Assembly: GCF_020784725.1 (NCBI RefSeq)
Contig: NZ_JAJGTZ010000044.1
Coordinates: 1 to 64,000 of the forward strand
Direction of reading: 5' to 3'
Length of the DNA stretch: 64,000 nt
Source of the DNA: Limosilactobacillus reuteri
Lineage (GTDB): Bacteria > Bacillota > Bacilli > Lactobacillales > Lactobacillaceae
Shown here piece by piece: positions 38,537 to 47,717 of this stretch. Each line of letters opens with the position of its first letter. Position 1 is the stretch's first letter. Below the pieces are notes generated by a model. It ran no database searches and was not told where the DNA came from. It worked only from the letters and a program-made list of their open reading frames with translations. The translations under genes were made by a program, and so were the position numbers.

Positions 38537-40774
38537 ATGTCAAAAGAAAGGGAATTGACACATGAAGATGTTCAAAAGATAGTTAGTTCTTATATGAATG
38601 AAGAACACGTTGCTTTAGTTGAAAAGGCATATCATTTTGCCGAGGTAGCTCACCATGATCAACGACGTAAATCTGGAGAACCGTATATTGTTCATCCTAT
38701 CCAAGTTGCGGGGATCCTTGCTAATCTTCATATGGATCCCGAAACAGTTTGTGCAGGATATTTACATGATATTGTAGAAGATACGGGAGCAACCTTAGAT
38801 GATATTAAAGAACTCTTTGGACCAACCATTGCAATGATCGTTGATGGTGATACAAAGCTCGGTAAGATTAGTTACAAATCAAATAAAGAACAAATGGCTG
38901 CCACTCATCGTAAATTATTACTTGCAATGTCAAAGGATATTCGGGTAATGATTGTCAAGCTTGCGGATCGTCTTCATAATATGCGCACCCTTAAGCATTT
39001 GCGTCCTGATAAGCAGCGCCGCATCTCAAATGAAACCCTTGAAATTTATGCCCCAATTGCAGATCGCTTGGGGATCAGTACTATTAAGTGGGAACTAGAA
39101 GACCTATCATTACGATACTTAAATCCGCAACAATATTACCGGATTGTTCATTTGATGAATTCACGGCGCGATCAGCGGGTTGACTATATTGATGAGTCAA
39201 TTAAGTTGATAAAAAAGGCGATTGCAGATTTGGACTTAGGACCGAATGTTGAAATTTATGGTCGTCCTAAACATATTTATTCTGTCTACCGTAAAATGGT
39301 TACTCAGCATAAGCAATTTAGCCAAATTTATGACCTTCTTGCGGTTCGAATTGTCGTTGACTCAATTCGTGACTGTTATGCTGCTCTTGGAGCTATCCAT
39401 ACTAATTGGAAACCAATGCCTGGACGGTTTAAAGATTATATTGCAATGCCTAAGACTAACGGGTACCAATCCTTGCATACAACAATTATTGGACCAGAAG
39501 GACGGCCATTAGAAGTGCAGATTCGGACTCACAAGATGCATGAAATTGCCGAATATGGGGTCGCTGCTCACTGGGCCTATAAAGAAGGTAAGACTAATGG
39601 AATCCAACAAACTCAGGATAGTCAAAAGCTAAATGTCGTCAAAGAAATCCTTGAATTACGAAGTGAAAGTCAAGGCACAGATGAATTTATGCAGGGGATT
39701 CAGAGTGATATATTTACTGATAAGGTCTATGCATTTACCCCTAAAGGTGACGTAATTGAAATGCCTAAGGGATCTGGACCACTTGATATGGCTTACCAAA
39801 TTCATACTGAAGTTGGTAATCATACAACTGGAGCTAAAGTAAATGGACGGATTGTACCCCTTGACTATGAGATCAAAAATGGTGACATTGTCGATATTTT
39901 GACCTCCTCATCATCAGCTGGTCCAAGTCGTGATTGGTTTGATTTGGTTTCAACACGGCGAGCTCGTAATAAGATTCGCCAATTCTTCCGCGCTCACGAT
40001 CGGGAAAAGAACATTGAGGAAGGAAAACAACTTCTTGAAAATGAACTCCGTGAAGCAGGATATTCACCAGCAGAGTTAATGACTGATGAAAAATGTGAGG
40101 AAGTTGCTCAAGAGACTCATTATAATAGTAGTGACGACATGTTTGCGGCATTAGGATTTGGTGACTTGGCTCCTATTGGTATTAGAAATCGGTTTACTGC
40201 TGATATCCGCCAGCAGGTTGAAAGCGACCGCCAACAAGCAGCAGAAAAAGCTGTACTAGAAGATCACCAGACTCTTGAAAAACCAAATGCACGTGAAAAA
40301 CAAAAGCAGGCTAAAGCGTCTAGTGAGGGCGTAGTTGTTGAAGGAGTCGACAATCTCCTTGTCCGTTTAAGCCATTGTTGTAGTCCAATCCCAGGAGATG
40401 ATATTACTGGTTACATTACAAAAGGGCGCGGAGTATCAGTTCACCGGGATGATTGTCCGAATATTAAAGCTGCCCGTAAGAACGGCGAACGAATTGTTAG
40501 TGTATATTGGGCAAATCCTAATGGCGACAAAACAAACTACAATGCAGACTTAGAAGTTCAAGGATACAATCGAAACGGCTTATTAAATGATGTTTTACGT
40601 TCAGTAAATAACAGTACTCGCTTCTTAAATTCAGTTAACGGCAAAGTTGACCATAACAAGATGGTAACAATTAGTTTGATTATCGGAGTGCGTAATTTAC
40701 GGCAGTTGCAATTGATTATGGATGGTTTAAAGAACATTCCAGATGTTTACGTTGTCAAACGAATTATTCGATAG
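38537..40774 (+). CDS. rel: Bifunctional (p)ppGpp synthetase/hydrolase Rel
   Basis: Makes and degrades the stringent-response alarmone. The 745-residue protein has an HD hydrolase domain with HDIVED at 77-82 intact, the synthetase domain (YQSLHTT and EVQIRT), a TGS domain, a zinc-finger region with CC in SHCCSPIPGD, and a C-terminal ACT domain. Both activities should be functional. ATG 38537 follows AAAGGAGGT; the longer TTG start at 38519 includes that site. The dtd gene follows after ten bases. Confidence 0.97.
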   Translation: MSKERELTHEDVQKIVSSYMNEEHVALVEKAYHFAEVAHHDQRRKSGEPYIVHPIQVAGILANLHMDPETVCAGYLHDIVEDTGATLDDIKELFGPTIAMIVDGDTKLGKISYKSNKEQMAATHRKLLLAMSKDIRVMIVKLADRLHNMRTLKHLRPDKQRRISNETLEIYAPIADRLGISTIKWELEDLSLRYLNPQQYYRIVHLMNSRRDQRVDYIDESIKLIKKAIADLDLGPNVEIYGRPKHIYSVYRKMVTQHKQFSQIYDLLAVRIVVDSIRDCYAALGAIHTNWKPMPGRFKDYIAMPKTNGYQSLHTTIIGPEGRPLEVQIRTHKMHEIAEYGVAAHWAYKEGKTNGIQQTQDSQKLNVVKEILELRSESQGTDEFMQGIQSDIFTDKVYAFTPKGDVIEMPKGSGPLDMAYQIHTEVGNHTTGAKVNGRIVPLDYEIKNGDIVDILTSSSSAGPSRDWFDLVSTRRARNKIRQFFRAHDREKNIEEGKQLLENELREAGYSPAELMTDEKCEEVAQETHYNSSDDMFAALGFGDLAPIGIRNRFTADIRQQVESDRQQAAEKAVLEDHQTLEKPNAREKQKQAKASSEGVVVEGVDNLLVRLSHCCSPIPGDDITGYITKGRGVSVHRDDCPNIKAARKNGERIVSVYWANPNGDKTNYNADLEVQGYNRNGLLNDVLRSVNNSTRFLNSVNGKVDHNKMVTISLIIGVRNLRQLQLIMDGLKNIPDVYVVKRIIR

Positions 40775-40784
40775 GAGGATGCTT

Positions 40785-41222
40785 GTGCGAGTTGTTTTAC
40801 AAAAAGTAAATCATGCAGCAGTTTCAATTGATGATGAAGTTGTTGGTAAAATTGGCCTTGGCTATTTTCTCTTAGTCGGTTTTGCTCCAGATGATACCAA
40901 CGAAAAATTAGACTACTTAGTGCATAAGATTACTAATCTTCGTGTTTTTGAGGATGAAAACGGTAAGATGAATAAGGGGCTACGAGATGTTAATGGTGCG
41001 ATATTATCAGTCTCCCAATTTACCCTTTATGCTGATACTAAGCATGGAAATCGTCCTGGTTTTTCACAGGCTGCTCGGCCTGAGATTGCCGAACCGTTAT
41101 ATGATCTTTTTAATCAAAAATTAGCTGCTACTGGTATTCCTGTTGAAACCGGACATTTTGGAGCCATGATGAAAATTGATCTTGAAAATGATGGTCCCAC
41201 GACAATTATTTATGAACGCTAA
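40785..41222 (+). CDS. dtd: D-aminoacyl-tRNA deacylase
   Basis: Hydrolyses D-amino acids wrongly attached to tRNA, such as D-Tyr-tRNA. The 145-residue protein has the family start RVVLQKVNHAAVSI, the SQFTLYADT catalytic motif and NRPGFSQAA. GTG 40785 is chosen because AGGAGG (40773-40778) sits six bases upstream; ATG 40779 touches it. It follows rel as in other Firmicutes. Confidence 0.95.
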   Translation: MRVVLQKVNHAAVSIDDEVVGKIGLGYFLLVGFAPDDTNEKLDYLVHKITNLRVFEDENGKMNKGLRDVNGAILSVSQFTLYADTKHGNRPGFSQAARPEIAEPLYDLFNQKLAATGIPVETGHFGAMMKIDLENDGPTTIIYER

Positions 41223-41270
41223 AAAGCAAAGAGACAATGGAGAAAATCCCCATGTCTCTTTGCTTTTTAA
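41221..41270. terminator. Bidirectional terminator between dtd and the kinase-like gene
   Basis: AAAAAGCAAAGAGACA and its complement form a perfect 16-base stem. It overlaps both stop codons. Confidence 0.9.
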
Positions 41271-42115
41271 TATTGACTTAAAATTTGATCGACTGCCCCG
41301 CCATAGCTTTCGCCGAATAAGATTAAATGCATGCATAGGTAATAGAAACGATACCATGAAAGGCGTTCATCTAGATGATCATCAAATGGAAAGACGCTGC
41401 TATATGCCTGGTAAAAACTATTATCAAAACCGCCAAAAATAGTTGTCATGGCTAAATCAAATTCATGATCCCCAAATAATGAATCTGGATCGATTAAGTA
41501 TGGTTTATGATCGCCAGCAAATAAGAAGTTGCCGGCCCAGAAGTCACCATGAAGAAGACTAGGGATAACTTCATGGTATTGGTAGTATTTAGTAAATTTA
41601 TTAACCATTTGTTGATAATGTTCTTGCCGCCATTTATTCCATCGGCCGCGTTGGCTTGCTACTTGTACTTCTGGCTCTAGTCGCTGATTAATATAAAAAT
41701 CAAGCCAGCTTGAATTCCAAGAATTGTCTTTTACGAGGACCTTGGTTTGATGATTGTCCATAAAGCCGAATTCTTCATTATGCTGTTGGTGCATTTTGGC
41801 AACTGCTAATCCCAGGGCGGCTTGATTACCCCAAGTTTCATCAAGCCAGTTTAAAATTAAATAGGCATTCCCGTCGATTTCACCATGGTAAAGTGGGGTC
41901 GGGGTATTAATGACCTTACCGATAGCTTTGAGACCATTAATTTCATGATTGAAATAATCTTGTGAATGGTTAGGTTGAACCTTTATAAAGTATCTATTTC
42001 CATCAGTAGTTGTGGCTTGATATGCTAAATTAATATCACCACCACTGACTGGTTTAACAGAAGTGAGATTATTTAATGGAAGGCGCTTAAACCATGCTGT
42101 ATTTGGACTTTCCAA
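41267..42115 (-). CDS. Fructosamine kinase family protein
   Basis: 282-residue kinase of the fructosamine-3-kinase/aminoglycoside phosphotransferase fold. Members phosphorylate sugar-modified (glycated) amines so that the adduct falls off, thus repairing glycated proteins. The catalytic loop LLHGDFWAGN and the metal-binding LIDPDSLFGDHEFDLAMT with FGGF match this subfamily better than antibiotic kinases. The start has GAGGA upstream (minus strand). It is a single-gene unit between bidirectional terminator and aspS leader. The natural substrate is unknown. Confidence 0.85.
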   Translation of the reverse strand: MESPNTAWFKRLPLNNLTSVKPVSGGDINLAYQATTTDGNRYFIKVQPNHSQDYFNHEINGLKAIGKVINTPTPLYHGEIDGNAYLILNWLDETWGNQAALGLAVAKMHQQHNEEFGFMDNHQTKVLVKDNSWNSSWLDFYINQRLEPEVQVASQRGRWNKWRQEHYQQMVNKFTKYYQYHEVIPSLLHGDFWAGNFLFAGDHKPYLIDPDSLFGDHEFDLAMTTIFGGFDNSFYQAYSSVFPFDDHLDERLSWYRFYYLCMHLILFGESYGGAVDQILSQY

Positions 42116-42213
42116 TTGACGTTCCTCCTTTACTAAATTACTTTATTTATACCATTTTTAGGCAAGCATTGTTAAATAGAAGTTGATTTATAAGACACTA
42201 CTTAACCTTAGTA

Positions 42214-42242
42214 TTGACATTTATGAGGGGATCGAGTAAGGT
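42214..42242 (+). promoter_or_regulatory. Promoter of aspS leader
   Basis: TTGACA (42214-42219), a 17-base spacer, then a weak TAAGGT (42237-42242). Confidence 0.5.
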
Positions 42243-42254
42243 AAAAATGTAAAT

Positions 42255-42460
42255 TAAAGATATTAATAGCTGTTGATAAAGAATGCTCGGGTACTTGAAA
42301 TTATCAGCGATTGGAGAAAGGTGAGAGCTCCAAATATTTCAGCCTCGATTGACACTTTTGAAGCTGAGCAATATGCTCCGTCGTTTAGACGTTATTTTTG
42401 AGTGATACCAAGGTGGTACCGTGCATTTGCACCCTTGTAATTTCAAGGGTGCTTTTTATT
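42255..42460 (+). promoter_or_regulatory. T-box leader of aspS
   Basis: tRNA-sensing riboswitch covering most of the 382-base gap before aspS. Stem I has TTGGAG/CTCCAA at its tip, the AGCGA bulge, TGAAAT/ATTTCA below, and GAC followed by A at 42351 as probable Asp specifier. The T-box element reads AAGGTGGTACCG (42410-42421). The terminator is GCACCCTTG (42429-42437) with CAAGGGTGC (42444-42452) and T's. Uncharged tRNA-Asp should favour the antiterminator. Confidence 0.88.
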
Positions 42461-42497
42461 TAAACTGTTATTAAAAATTGAAAGAGGTAAGCGGAGA

Positions 42498-44300
42498 ATG
42501 AAGAGAACAAATTATGCTGGGGATACAAATGAACAGCAAGTTGGACAAAAAGTTGTCTTAAAGGGTTGGGTAGCTAAGCGTCGTAACTTAGGTGGACTTA
42601 TCTTTATTGATTTATGGGATCGGGAAGGGATTGTTCAACTAGTATTCAACGAAAAAGAAAATCCAGAAGCATTTGAAATCGCAAATGCGGTTCGTAATCA
42701 ATATGTTCTTGAGGTTCAAGGAAAAGTTCAATTACGGGCAGAAAAAGAAATTAATCCAGATATGAAGACTGGAAAAGTTGAAGTAGCTGTTGACAAGGCT
42801 AAGGTATTAGCAAAGTCAGAAACAACGCCATTTGATATTACTGATGGTGTTGATGCTTCTGAAGACTTACGGATGAAGTACCGTTACCTTGATTTACGGC
42901 GGCCAGAAATGATGCGTAATTTGAAGTTGCGGAGTAAGGTTGCTTCGATTGTACACAATTACTATGATAATGAAGGTTTTATGGATGTTGAAACCCCTGA
43001 TTTAACACGGTCAACACCAGAAGGAGCACGTGATTATATTGTTCCATCACGTGTTTACCCCGGTCATTTCTACGCTTTACCACAATCACCACAATTATTT
43101 AAGCAATTGTTAATGGCAGCCGGAGTTGATAAGTATTATCAATTGGCACGTTGTTTCCGGGATGAAGATCTCCGTGGTGACCGTCAACCAGAATTTACGC
43201 AAATTGATACTGAAATGAGTTTTGCAACTCCTGAAGATATCCAAACAGTTACAGAAGGTTTAATTAAGCGAGTAATGAAGGAAATCGTGGGGGTAGATGT
43301 TAAGACCCCATTCCCACGGATGGAATGGCAAGAGGCTATGGACAAGTATGGTTCAGATAAGCCTGATACCCGTTTTGGCATGTTGATTCATGATCTTTCT
43401 GATATTGTAAAGGACAGTTCGTTTAAGGTTTTTGCTAATACTGTTGCTGATGGTAACTATGTTCGTGCAATTCGTGTTCCTGGTGGAGCAGATAAGTATT
43501 CCCGGAAAGATATTTCTAAGTACGAAGAATACATTAAGCGTTTTGGAGCAAAAGGACTTGCATGGGTTAAGGCAACTGTTGATGGTTACAATGGTCCAGT
43601 TGCTAAGTTCTTAAATGATCAAGCTGCACAAATCAATAAAGAAATGGATGCCAAAGAAGGGGACTTAATTTTCTTTGTTGCTGGTAGTTTCCGCGTTGTA
43701 TCAGATTCACTTGGCTACCTTCGTCGGGCAATCGCTGAAGAGTTAGATATGATTAAGCCTAACCAATGGAACTACTTATGGGTTGTTAATTGGCCAATGT
43801 TTGAATATGATGAAGGGTTTGGGAAGTGGATTGCCGCTCACCACCCATTTACAATGCTAAACGAAGAAGACTTGCATTATCTTGAAGATGGTGAAGATCC
43901 TCATAAAGCTCATGCGCAAAGTTACGACATTATCTTGAATGGTAACGAGATCGGTGGGGGATCAATTCGTATCCACGATCCAAAGGTACAAGAAAAAGTT
44001 CTCAAAGCTCTTGGATATACAAAGGAACGTGCAGAAGCCCGCTTCGGATTCTTGCTTAAGGCCTTAACAATGGGAATGCCACCTGAGGGAGGACTTGCCT
44101 TTGGTTTGGACCGATGGGTTATGCTACTAGCTCAGGCTGATAGTATTCGGGATGTTATTCCATTCCCTAAGAACTCGAAGGCAGTGGAGCCACTAACAGC
44201 TGCTCCTGGTAAAGTTAGTGAACAGCAGCTTGATGATCTTAAGATTGAATTTGATGAAAAAATTGATTACAAGCTCGACCAAGATCCAGATGAACAATAA
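42498..44300 (+). CDS. aspS: Aspartyl-tRNA synthetase
   Basis: Class II synthetase charging tRNA-Asp. The 600-residue protein is the bacterial type: an OB-fold anticodon domain (1-110), motif 1, motif 2 with [18 protein letters not shown], the GAD insertion, and motif 3 [12 protein letters not shown]. It is preceded by a T-box; hisS, its common partner, is not here. If the genome also has an Asp/Asn-tRNA amidotransferase, the enzyme could be non-discriminating, which sequence alone does not settle. Confidence 0.97.
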   Translation: MKRTNYAGDTNEQQVGQKVVLKGWVAKRRNLGGLIFIDLWDREGIVQLVFNEKENPEAFEIANAVRNQYVLEVQGKVQLRAEKEINPDMKTGKVEVAVDKAKVLAKSETTPFDITDGVDASEDLRMKYRYLDLRRPEMMRNLKLRSKVASIVHNYYDNEGFMDVETPDLTRSTPEGARDYIVPSRVYPGHFYALPQSPQLFKQLLMAAGVDKYYQLARCFRDEDLRGDRQPEFTQIDTEMSFATPEDIQTVTEGLIKRVMKEIVGVDVKTPFPRMEWQEAMDKYGSDKPDTRFGMLIHDLSDIVKDSSFKVFANTVADGNYVRAIRVPGGADKYSRKDISKYEEYIKRFGAKGLAWVKATVDGYNGPVAKFLNDQAAQINKEMDAKEGDLIFFVAGSFRVVSDSLGYLRRAIAEELDMIKPNQWNYLWVVNWPMFEYDEGFGKWIAAHHPFTMLNEEDLHYLEDGEDPHKAHAQSYDIILNGNEIGGGSIRIHDPKVQEKVLKALGYTKERAEARFGFLLKALTMGMPPEGGLAFGLDRWVMLLAQADSIRDVIPFPKNSKAVEPLTAAPGKVSEQQLDDLKIEFDEKIDYKLDQDPDEQ

Positions 44301-44308
44301 ATAAAACA

Positions 44309-44365
44309 AAAATAATCCTCGTGAAAAGGTACTTGAAGTGTACTGTTCGCGAGGATTATTTTATT
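44309..44365. terminator. Bidirectional terminator between aspS and the ABC importer
   Basis: AAAATAATCCTCG (44309-44321) pairs perfectly with CGAGGATTATTTT (44350-44362). It overlaps the end of the minus-strand ATPase gene. Confidence 0.88.
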
Positions 44366-45101
44366 TTAAAATCTTTTTCAGAAAGTCTTGTGCCCGTGGG
44401 CTAGTAGGGTGGGCAAAGAAAGATTTTGGATTACCAGCTTCTTGAATATACCCATCTGCCATGAACCAGATTTGGTCTGCTACTTCACGAGCAAATCCCA
44501 TTTCATGTGTAACAACTACCATTGTCATCCCAGATTTTGCTAAGTCCCGCATTACTTTTAGTACTTCATCAACCATTTCGGGATCAAGAGCACTAGTTGG
44601 TTCGTCAAAGAGCATTACTTCTGGACTCATCGCAAGGGCACGGGCAATTGCAACCCGCTGTTTTTGTCTTCCTGAGAGTTGATCAGGATATTGGTGGGCC
44701 TTATCGCTTAAACCAACTTTTTCTAGTAGTTCCATCGCAGTTTTAGCTGCTTCTTTTTCATTGATATTTTTTACTTTAACTGGTGCAATGGTGATATTTT
44801 TAAGGACTGTCATATTAGGAAAAAGATTGAAACTTTGAAAAACCATTCCCATCTTTTCCCGCAGCTGATCGAGTTTTTTATCATTTAAGCCAATCAGATT
44901 CTGTCCCTCAAAAAGAACTTGTCCGCTTGTTGGTTGTTCGAGTGCATTTAAGCAACGGAGAAAAGTACTTTTACCTGCTCCTGAAGGGCCGATCACACAA
45001 ATTACTTGGCCCTTATCAACATGTTCTGAAATATCTTTTAAGACAATATTATTTTTAAATTTTTTCTGCAAATTTTTAATTTCAATCATTTTAGTGGGCA
45101 T
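44361..45101 (-). CDS. Polar amino acid ABC transporter, ATP-binding protein
   Basis: ATPase of a PAAT-type amino acid importer. The 246-residue protein has Walker [10 protein letters not shown] (about 38-46), Q-loop FQSFNLFP, Walker [13 protein letters not shown] and the His-switch VTHEMGF. The signature motif is LSGRQ rather than LSGGQ, an uncommon change of the second glycine. ATG 45101 overlaps the upstream gene by 11 bases, so the two are coupled. The closest families transport glutamine, glutamate, arginine or histidine. Confidence 0.93.
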   Translation of the reverse strand: MPTKMIEIKNLQKKFKNNIVLKDISEHVDKGQVICVIGPSGAGKSTFLRCLNALEQPTSGQVLFEGQNLIGLNDKKLDQLREKMGMVFQSFNLFPNMTVLKNITIAPVKVKNINEKEAAKTAMELLEKVGLSDKAHQYPDQLSGRQKQRVAIARALAMSPEVMLFDEPTSALDPEMVDEVLKVMRDLAKSGMTMVVVTHEMGFAREVADQIWFMADGYIQEAGNPKSFFAHPTSPRAQDFLKKILK

Positions 45102-46602
45102 GTTTCATTCTCCCTTCAAAGTAAAGTAAAATCCTGGATAGCGTAAACGTGAGAATAAAGTAGATGATCATTGTGATAAATAAAGGTAAAACTCCTTTAT
45201 AAGTTGCTGATTGCACTAATTGTGTTTGATACATTAATTCGGAAACCCCAATCACAGAAACTAATGAACTATCTTTTAATAAGGTAATAAGCTCATTTCC
45301 AAGTGCTGGCCAAATATTTTTAAGTGCTTGTGGCATAATCACATATCTGAATGTTTCACTTTTACTCATCCCCAAGCTTCGAGCAGCTTCTGTTTGTCCA
45401 AGTGGAATGGATTGGATCCCAGAACGAATAATTTCAGCAACGTAGGCACCGGAATTTAGTGAAACGGCAATAATCCCAGCGAGGAGGGCCGGAAGTGATT
45501 GAATAATTGCGCCAATTCCAAAGTAAACAAACATGATTTGAACCATCATTGGCGTACCCCGAAGAAATTCAATGTAGCAAACAGCAATTGAATGTAAGAA
45601 TTTGTTCTTTGAAAGCCGCATTAGTGCAAAGAGAGTTCCTAATAGGAAACCAAAAATAACAGAGACAACTGTAATGATTAATGTATATTTAATCCCTTTA
45701 GCAAAGTAACGCCAATAGCTAAGAACTGTATTTTGCTTTTTATAACTCTTCATATATTGTGAAGCTTCAGGAATCCATTTTTTATTAATTAGTTGCTCTT
45801 TATTAACTTTTTTAATTGTCTGGTTGGCAGCATTAACTAGTGAAGAATCACCTTTAGGAAAAGCCATGGCAATTCCGCCTGCAGTATTTGGCAATTTCGA
45901 ATTAAAAGCATAAAGATTTGAGTTGTTGGCAGCATAAGCTTTAGCCGTAGCAGCATCCATTAAAATTCCATCATATTTATGAGATTGAAGGCCAATGACT
46001 AGAGAAGAAAGTTTAGCAAGCCCTTTGCCGTTTGCTTTAGGCATTTCCTTTGAAATCAGGGTTGATTGGAGTGTCCCGTTTTGTGCTCCCACATTTTTCC
46101 CATTAAAACTTTTGACATTAACTAGCTTATCTTTATCCCCTTTATTAATTAAGAAGTAACTATCGCCGGAATAATATGTATTTGAGAAGTCAACGCTCTT
46201 TTTTCGTTCAGCCGTAACGTTCATTCCCGAAATAATAGCATCGATTTTACCTGTTTCCAGTGCAACCAGAAGTGAGTCAAAATCCATGTTTTTAATAACT
46301 AATTTTACTCCCAAGTCTTGAGCAAATTGTTTAGCAAGAGAAACTTCAAAGCCGACATATTTAGTTTTTCCATTTTCTTTAGTTGTGAATTCGTAGGGAG
46401 GATAATCAGCACTCATTCCTACAACCAATGTTCCTTTTTGTTTAATCTTTTGCACTGAATCATTACTAGCGATTTGCGATGAATTATTGGCTGACGAAGA
46501 GCTAGTTGAACTGCTCTCGTTAGCAGCTAATGCAGTAATAGGTGTACATAATATCGGAAACGCCATTACCATTAGCAGTAATAAATGTTTAAGACCTTTC
46601 AT
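45091..46602 (-). CDS. Amino acid ABC transporter, fused substrate-binding and permease protein
   Basis: 503-residue fusion. A signal peptide or anchor (1-27) and a Ser/Asn linker precede an SBP_bac_3 binding domain (about 50-275, starting [20 protein letters not shown]). A HisM-type permease domain follows from about 285, with the [22 protein letters not shown] coupling helix. Each importer would carry two tethered binding domains. AAGGAG precedes ATG 46602. The ligand cannot be assigned; a nearby ArgR-like box hints at arginine or a relative. Confidence 0.92.
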   Translation of the reverse strand: MKGLKHLLLLMVMAFPILCTPITALAANESSSTSSSSANNSSQIASNDSVQKIKQKGTLVVGMSADYPPYEFTTKENGKTKYVGFEVSLAKQFAQDLGVKLVIKNMDFDSLLVALETGKIDAIISGMNVTAERKKSVDFSNTYYSGDSYFLINKGDKDKLVNVKSFNGKNVGAQNGTLQSTLISKEMPKANGKGLAKLSSLVIGLQSHKYDGILMDAATAKAYAANNSNLYAFNSKLPNTAGGIAMAFPKGDSSLVNAANQTIKKVNKEQLINKKWIPEASQYMKSYKKQNTVLSYWRYFAKGIKYTLIITVVSVIFGFLLGTLFALMRLSKNKFLHSIAVCYIEFLRGTPMMVQIMFVYFGIGAIIQSLPALLAGIIAVSLNSGAYVAEIIRSGIQSIPLGQTEAARSLGMSKSETFRYVIMPQALKNIWPALGNELITLLKDSSLVSVIGVSELMYQTQLVQSATYKGVLPLFITMIIYFILTFTLSRILLYFEGRMKHAH

Positions 46603-46645
46603 AATTAATAACTCCTTTAAGAATAGTAAAATTAAATTGTTACTA

Positions 46646-46674
46646 AATATACACTATTGCGTTTATTTATGCAA
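46646..46674 (-). promoter_or_regulatory. Promoter of the ABC importer
   Basis: On the minus strand, TTGCAT (46674-46669), a 17-base spacer, then TATATT (46651-46646). It lies about 44 bases upstream of the start codon. Confidence 0.65.
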
Positions 46675-46690
46675 TATTGAATCTACAAAT

Positions 46691-46704
46691 AGAATAAATA
46701 TTCA
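46691..46704. promoter_or_regulatory. Candidate ArgR box upstream of the ABC importer
   Basis: On the minus strand it reads TGAATATTTATTCT, 13 of 14 bases of the ARG consensus TGAATWWWWATTCA. It lies 17 bases upstream of the -35. Confidence 0.4.
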
Positions 46705-46798
46705 CAAATCCGTATAATGGTTAAGAGCGCTTTCGTAGTTTACAGAATAGTCGTAAAAGAAAGAGATAAGAAATTTAAATTTTTATTTAAAAGTAATG

Positions 46799-46827
46799 TT
46801 GACAGGGTAGGTCATGTTGGGTAAAAT
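46799..46827 (+). promoter_or_regulatory. Promoter of rpsU
   Basis: TTGACA (46799-46804), a 17-base spacer, then TAAAAT (46822-46827). Strong sigma-A match. Confidence 0.8.
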
Positions 46828-46844
46828 AATTTTTGTAGTGAAAA

Positions 46845-46865
46845 GGAAGCAGTATGCCTGCTACC
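46845..46865 (+). other. Hairpin in the rpsU leader
   Basis: GG and AGCAG pair with CTGCT and CC around TATGC. It lies in the roughly 70-base leader of rpsU. It might help control S21 synthesis, which is inference only. Confidence 0.4.
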
Positions 46866-46902
46866 TCGATACGTAACTTTAAGCTCGGAGGGAGGGATCA
46901 AC

Positions 46903-47094
46903 ATGTCAAAAACAGTCGTTCGTAAGAATGAATCTTTAGACGACGCTCTTCGACGCTTTAAACGTTCAGTTTCACGTAACGGAACATTGCAAGAATACCG
47001 TAAACGTGAATTTTACGAAAAGCCAAGTGTAAAACGCAAGTTGAAATCTGAAGCGGCACGGAAGCGTAAGAACAAGCGCGGTCGTCGTTACTAA
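46903..47094 (+). CDS. rpsU: 30S ribosomal protein S21
   Basis: 63-residue, highly basic small-subunit protein. It shows the S21 pattern [16 protein letters not shown] at the N-terminus and the Arg/Lys-rich tail ([11 protein letters not shown]). GGAGGGAGG lies upstream of ATG 46903. It has its own strong promoter and a strong terminator before yqeY. The rpsU-yqeY order is common in Firmicutes. Confidence 0.98.
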   Translation: MSKTVVRKNESLDDALRRFKRSVSRNGTLQEYRKREFYEKPSVKRKLKSEAARKRKNKRGRRY

Positions 47095-47102
47095 AAATGT
47101 GT

Positions 47103-47134
47103 GCTCTCACCTGTTGCCTGGTGAGAGCTTTTTT
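47103..47134 (+). terminator. Terminator after rpsU
   Basis: GCTCTCACC (47103-47111) pairs with GGTGAGAGC (47120-47128), then six T's. Confidence 0.92.
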
Positions 47135-47154
47135 ATATGAAAGAAGGATAAATA

Positions 47155-47601
47155 ATGAGCTTACTACAACAATTAACGTCAGATATGGTATCAGCAATGA
47201 AAAATCGTGATAAGGAAACATTAAACGTTGTCCGGATGCTTAAAGCAGCAGTTCAAAACGAACAAATTGAACTTGGCCACGATTTGAGCGCTAATGAAGA
47301 AATTGCGGTAATGGCACGTGAATATAAACAGCGTAAAGAATCGCTTGAAGAATTTGAAAAAGCTGGACGAGAAGATCTAATCAACCAAGCTAAAAATGAA
47401 TTAGCAATTGTTGAAAAGTATATGCCAAAACAGTTATCAAAAGATGAAGTTACTAAGATTGTTAAGGAAGTAATTGACGAACTTAATGCTTCTAGTATGA
47501 AGAACTTTGGACAAGTAATGGGGGTAGTTATGCCCAAAGTTCAAGGTCAAGCAGATGGGAAATTAGTTAATCAGGTTGTAAAAGAACAATTGAGTAAGTA
47601 A
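47155..47601 (+). CDS. yqeY: GatB/YqeY domain protein
   Basis: 148-residue helical protein homologous to the C-terminal tRNA-binding domain of GatB. Its stand-alone role is unclear. Visible marks are MKNRDKETLNVVRMLKAAVQN, the YKQRKESLEEFEKAGR motif and the NFGQVMGVVMPKVQGQADG C-terminus. The gene follows rpsU, with a terminator between, so it relies on read-through or a weak promoter. Confidence 0.95.
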   Translation: MSLLQQLTSDMVSAMKNRDKETLNVVRMLKAAVQNEQIELGHDLSANEEIAVMAREYKQRKESLEEFEKAGREDLINQAKNELAIVEKYMPKQLSKDEVTKIVKEVIDELNASSMKNFGQVMGVVMPKVQGQADGKLVNQVVKEQLSK

Positions 47602-47618
47602 TATCAGCTGTAATTAAT

Positions 47619-47656
47619 GAGGGTATGAAGATAAAGCCTCTTCATACTCTTTTTTA
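47619..47656 (+). terminator. Terminator after yqeY
   Basis: GAGGGTATGAAG pairs with CTTCATACTC and runs into six T's. Confidence 0.88.
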
Positions 47657-47717
47657 CTGTACATTTTTTCTTTTTTAATTAGAATTAAGGTATATTCAAA
47701 AGAAAAGGGGCATTTAT

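Noticed and set aside
41176-41442. 88-residue plus-strand frame after dtd
   Set aside because: It lies over a strong terminator and antisense to the fructosamine-kinase-like gene; no ribosome site.
46724-46737. Possible CcpA (cre) site near AGCGCTTTC
   Set aside because: At least two mismatches to cre and no matching promoter position. Chance is likely.
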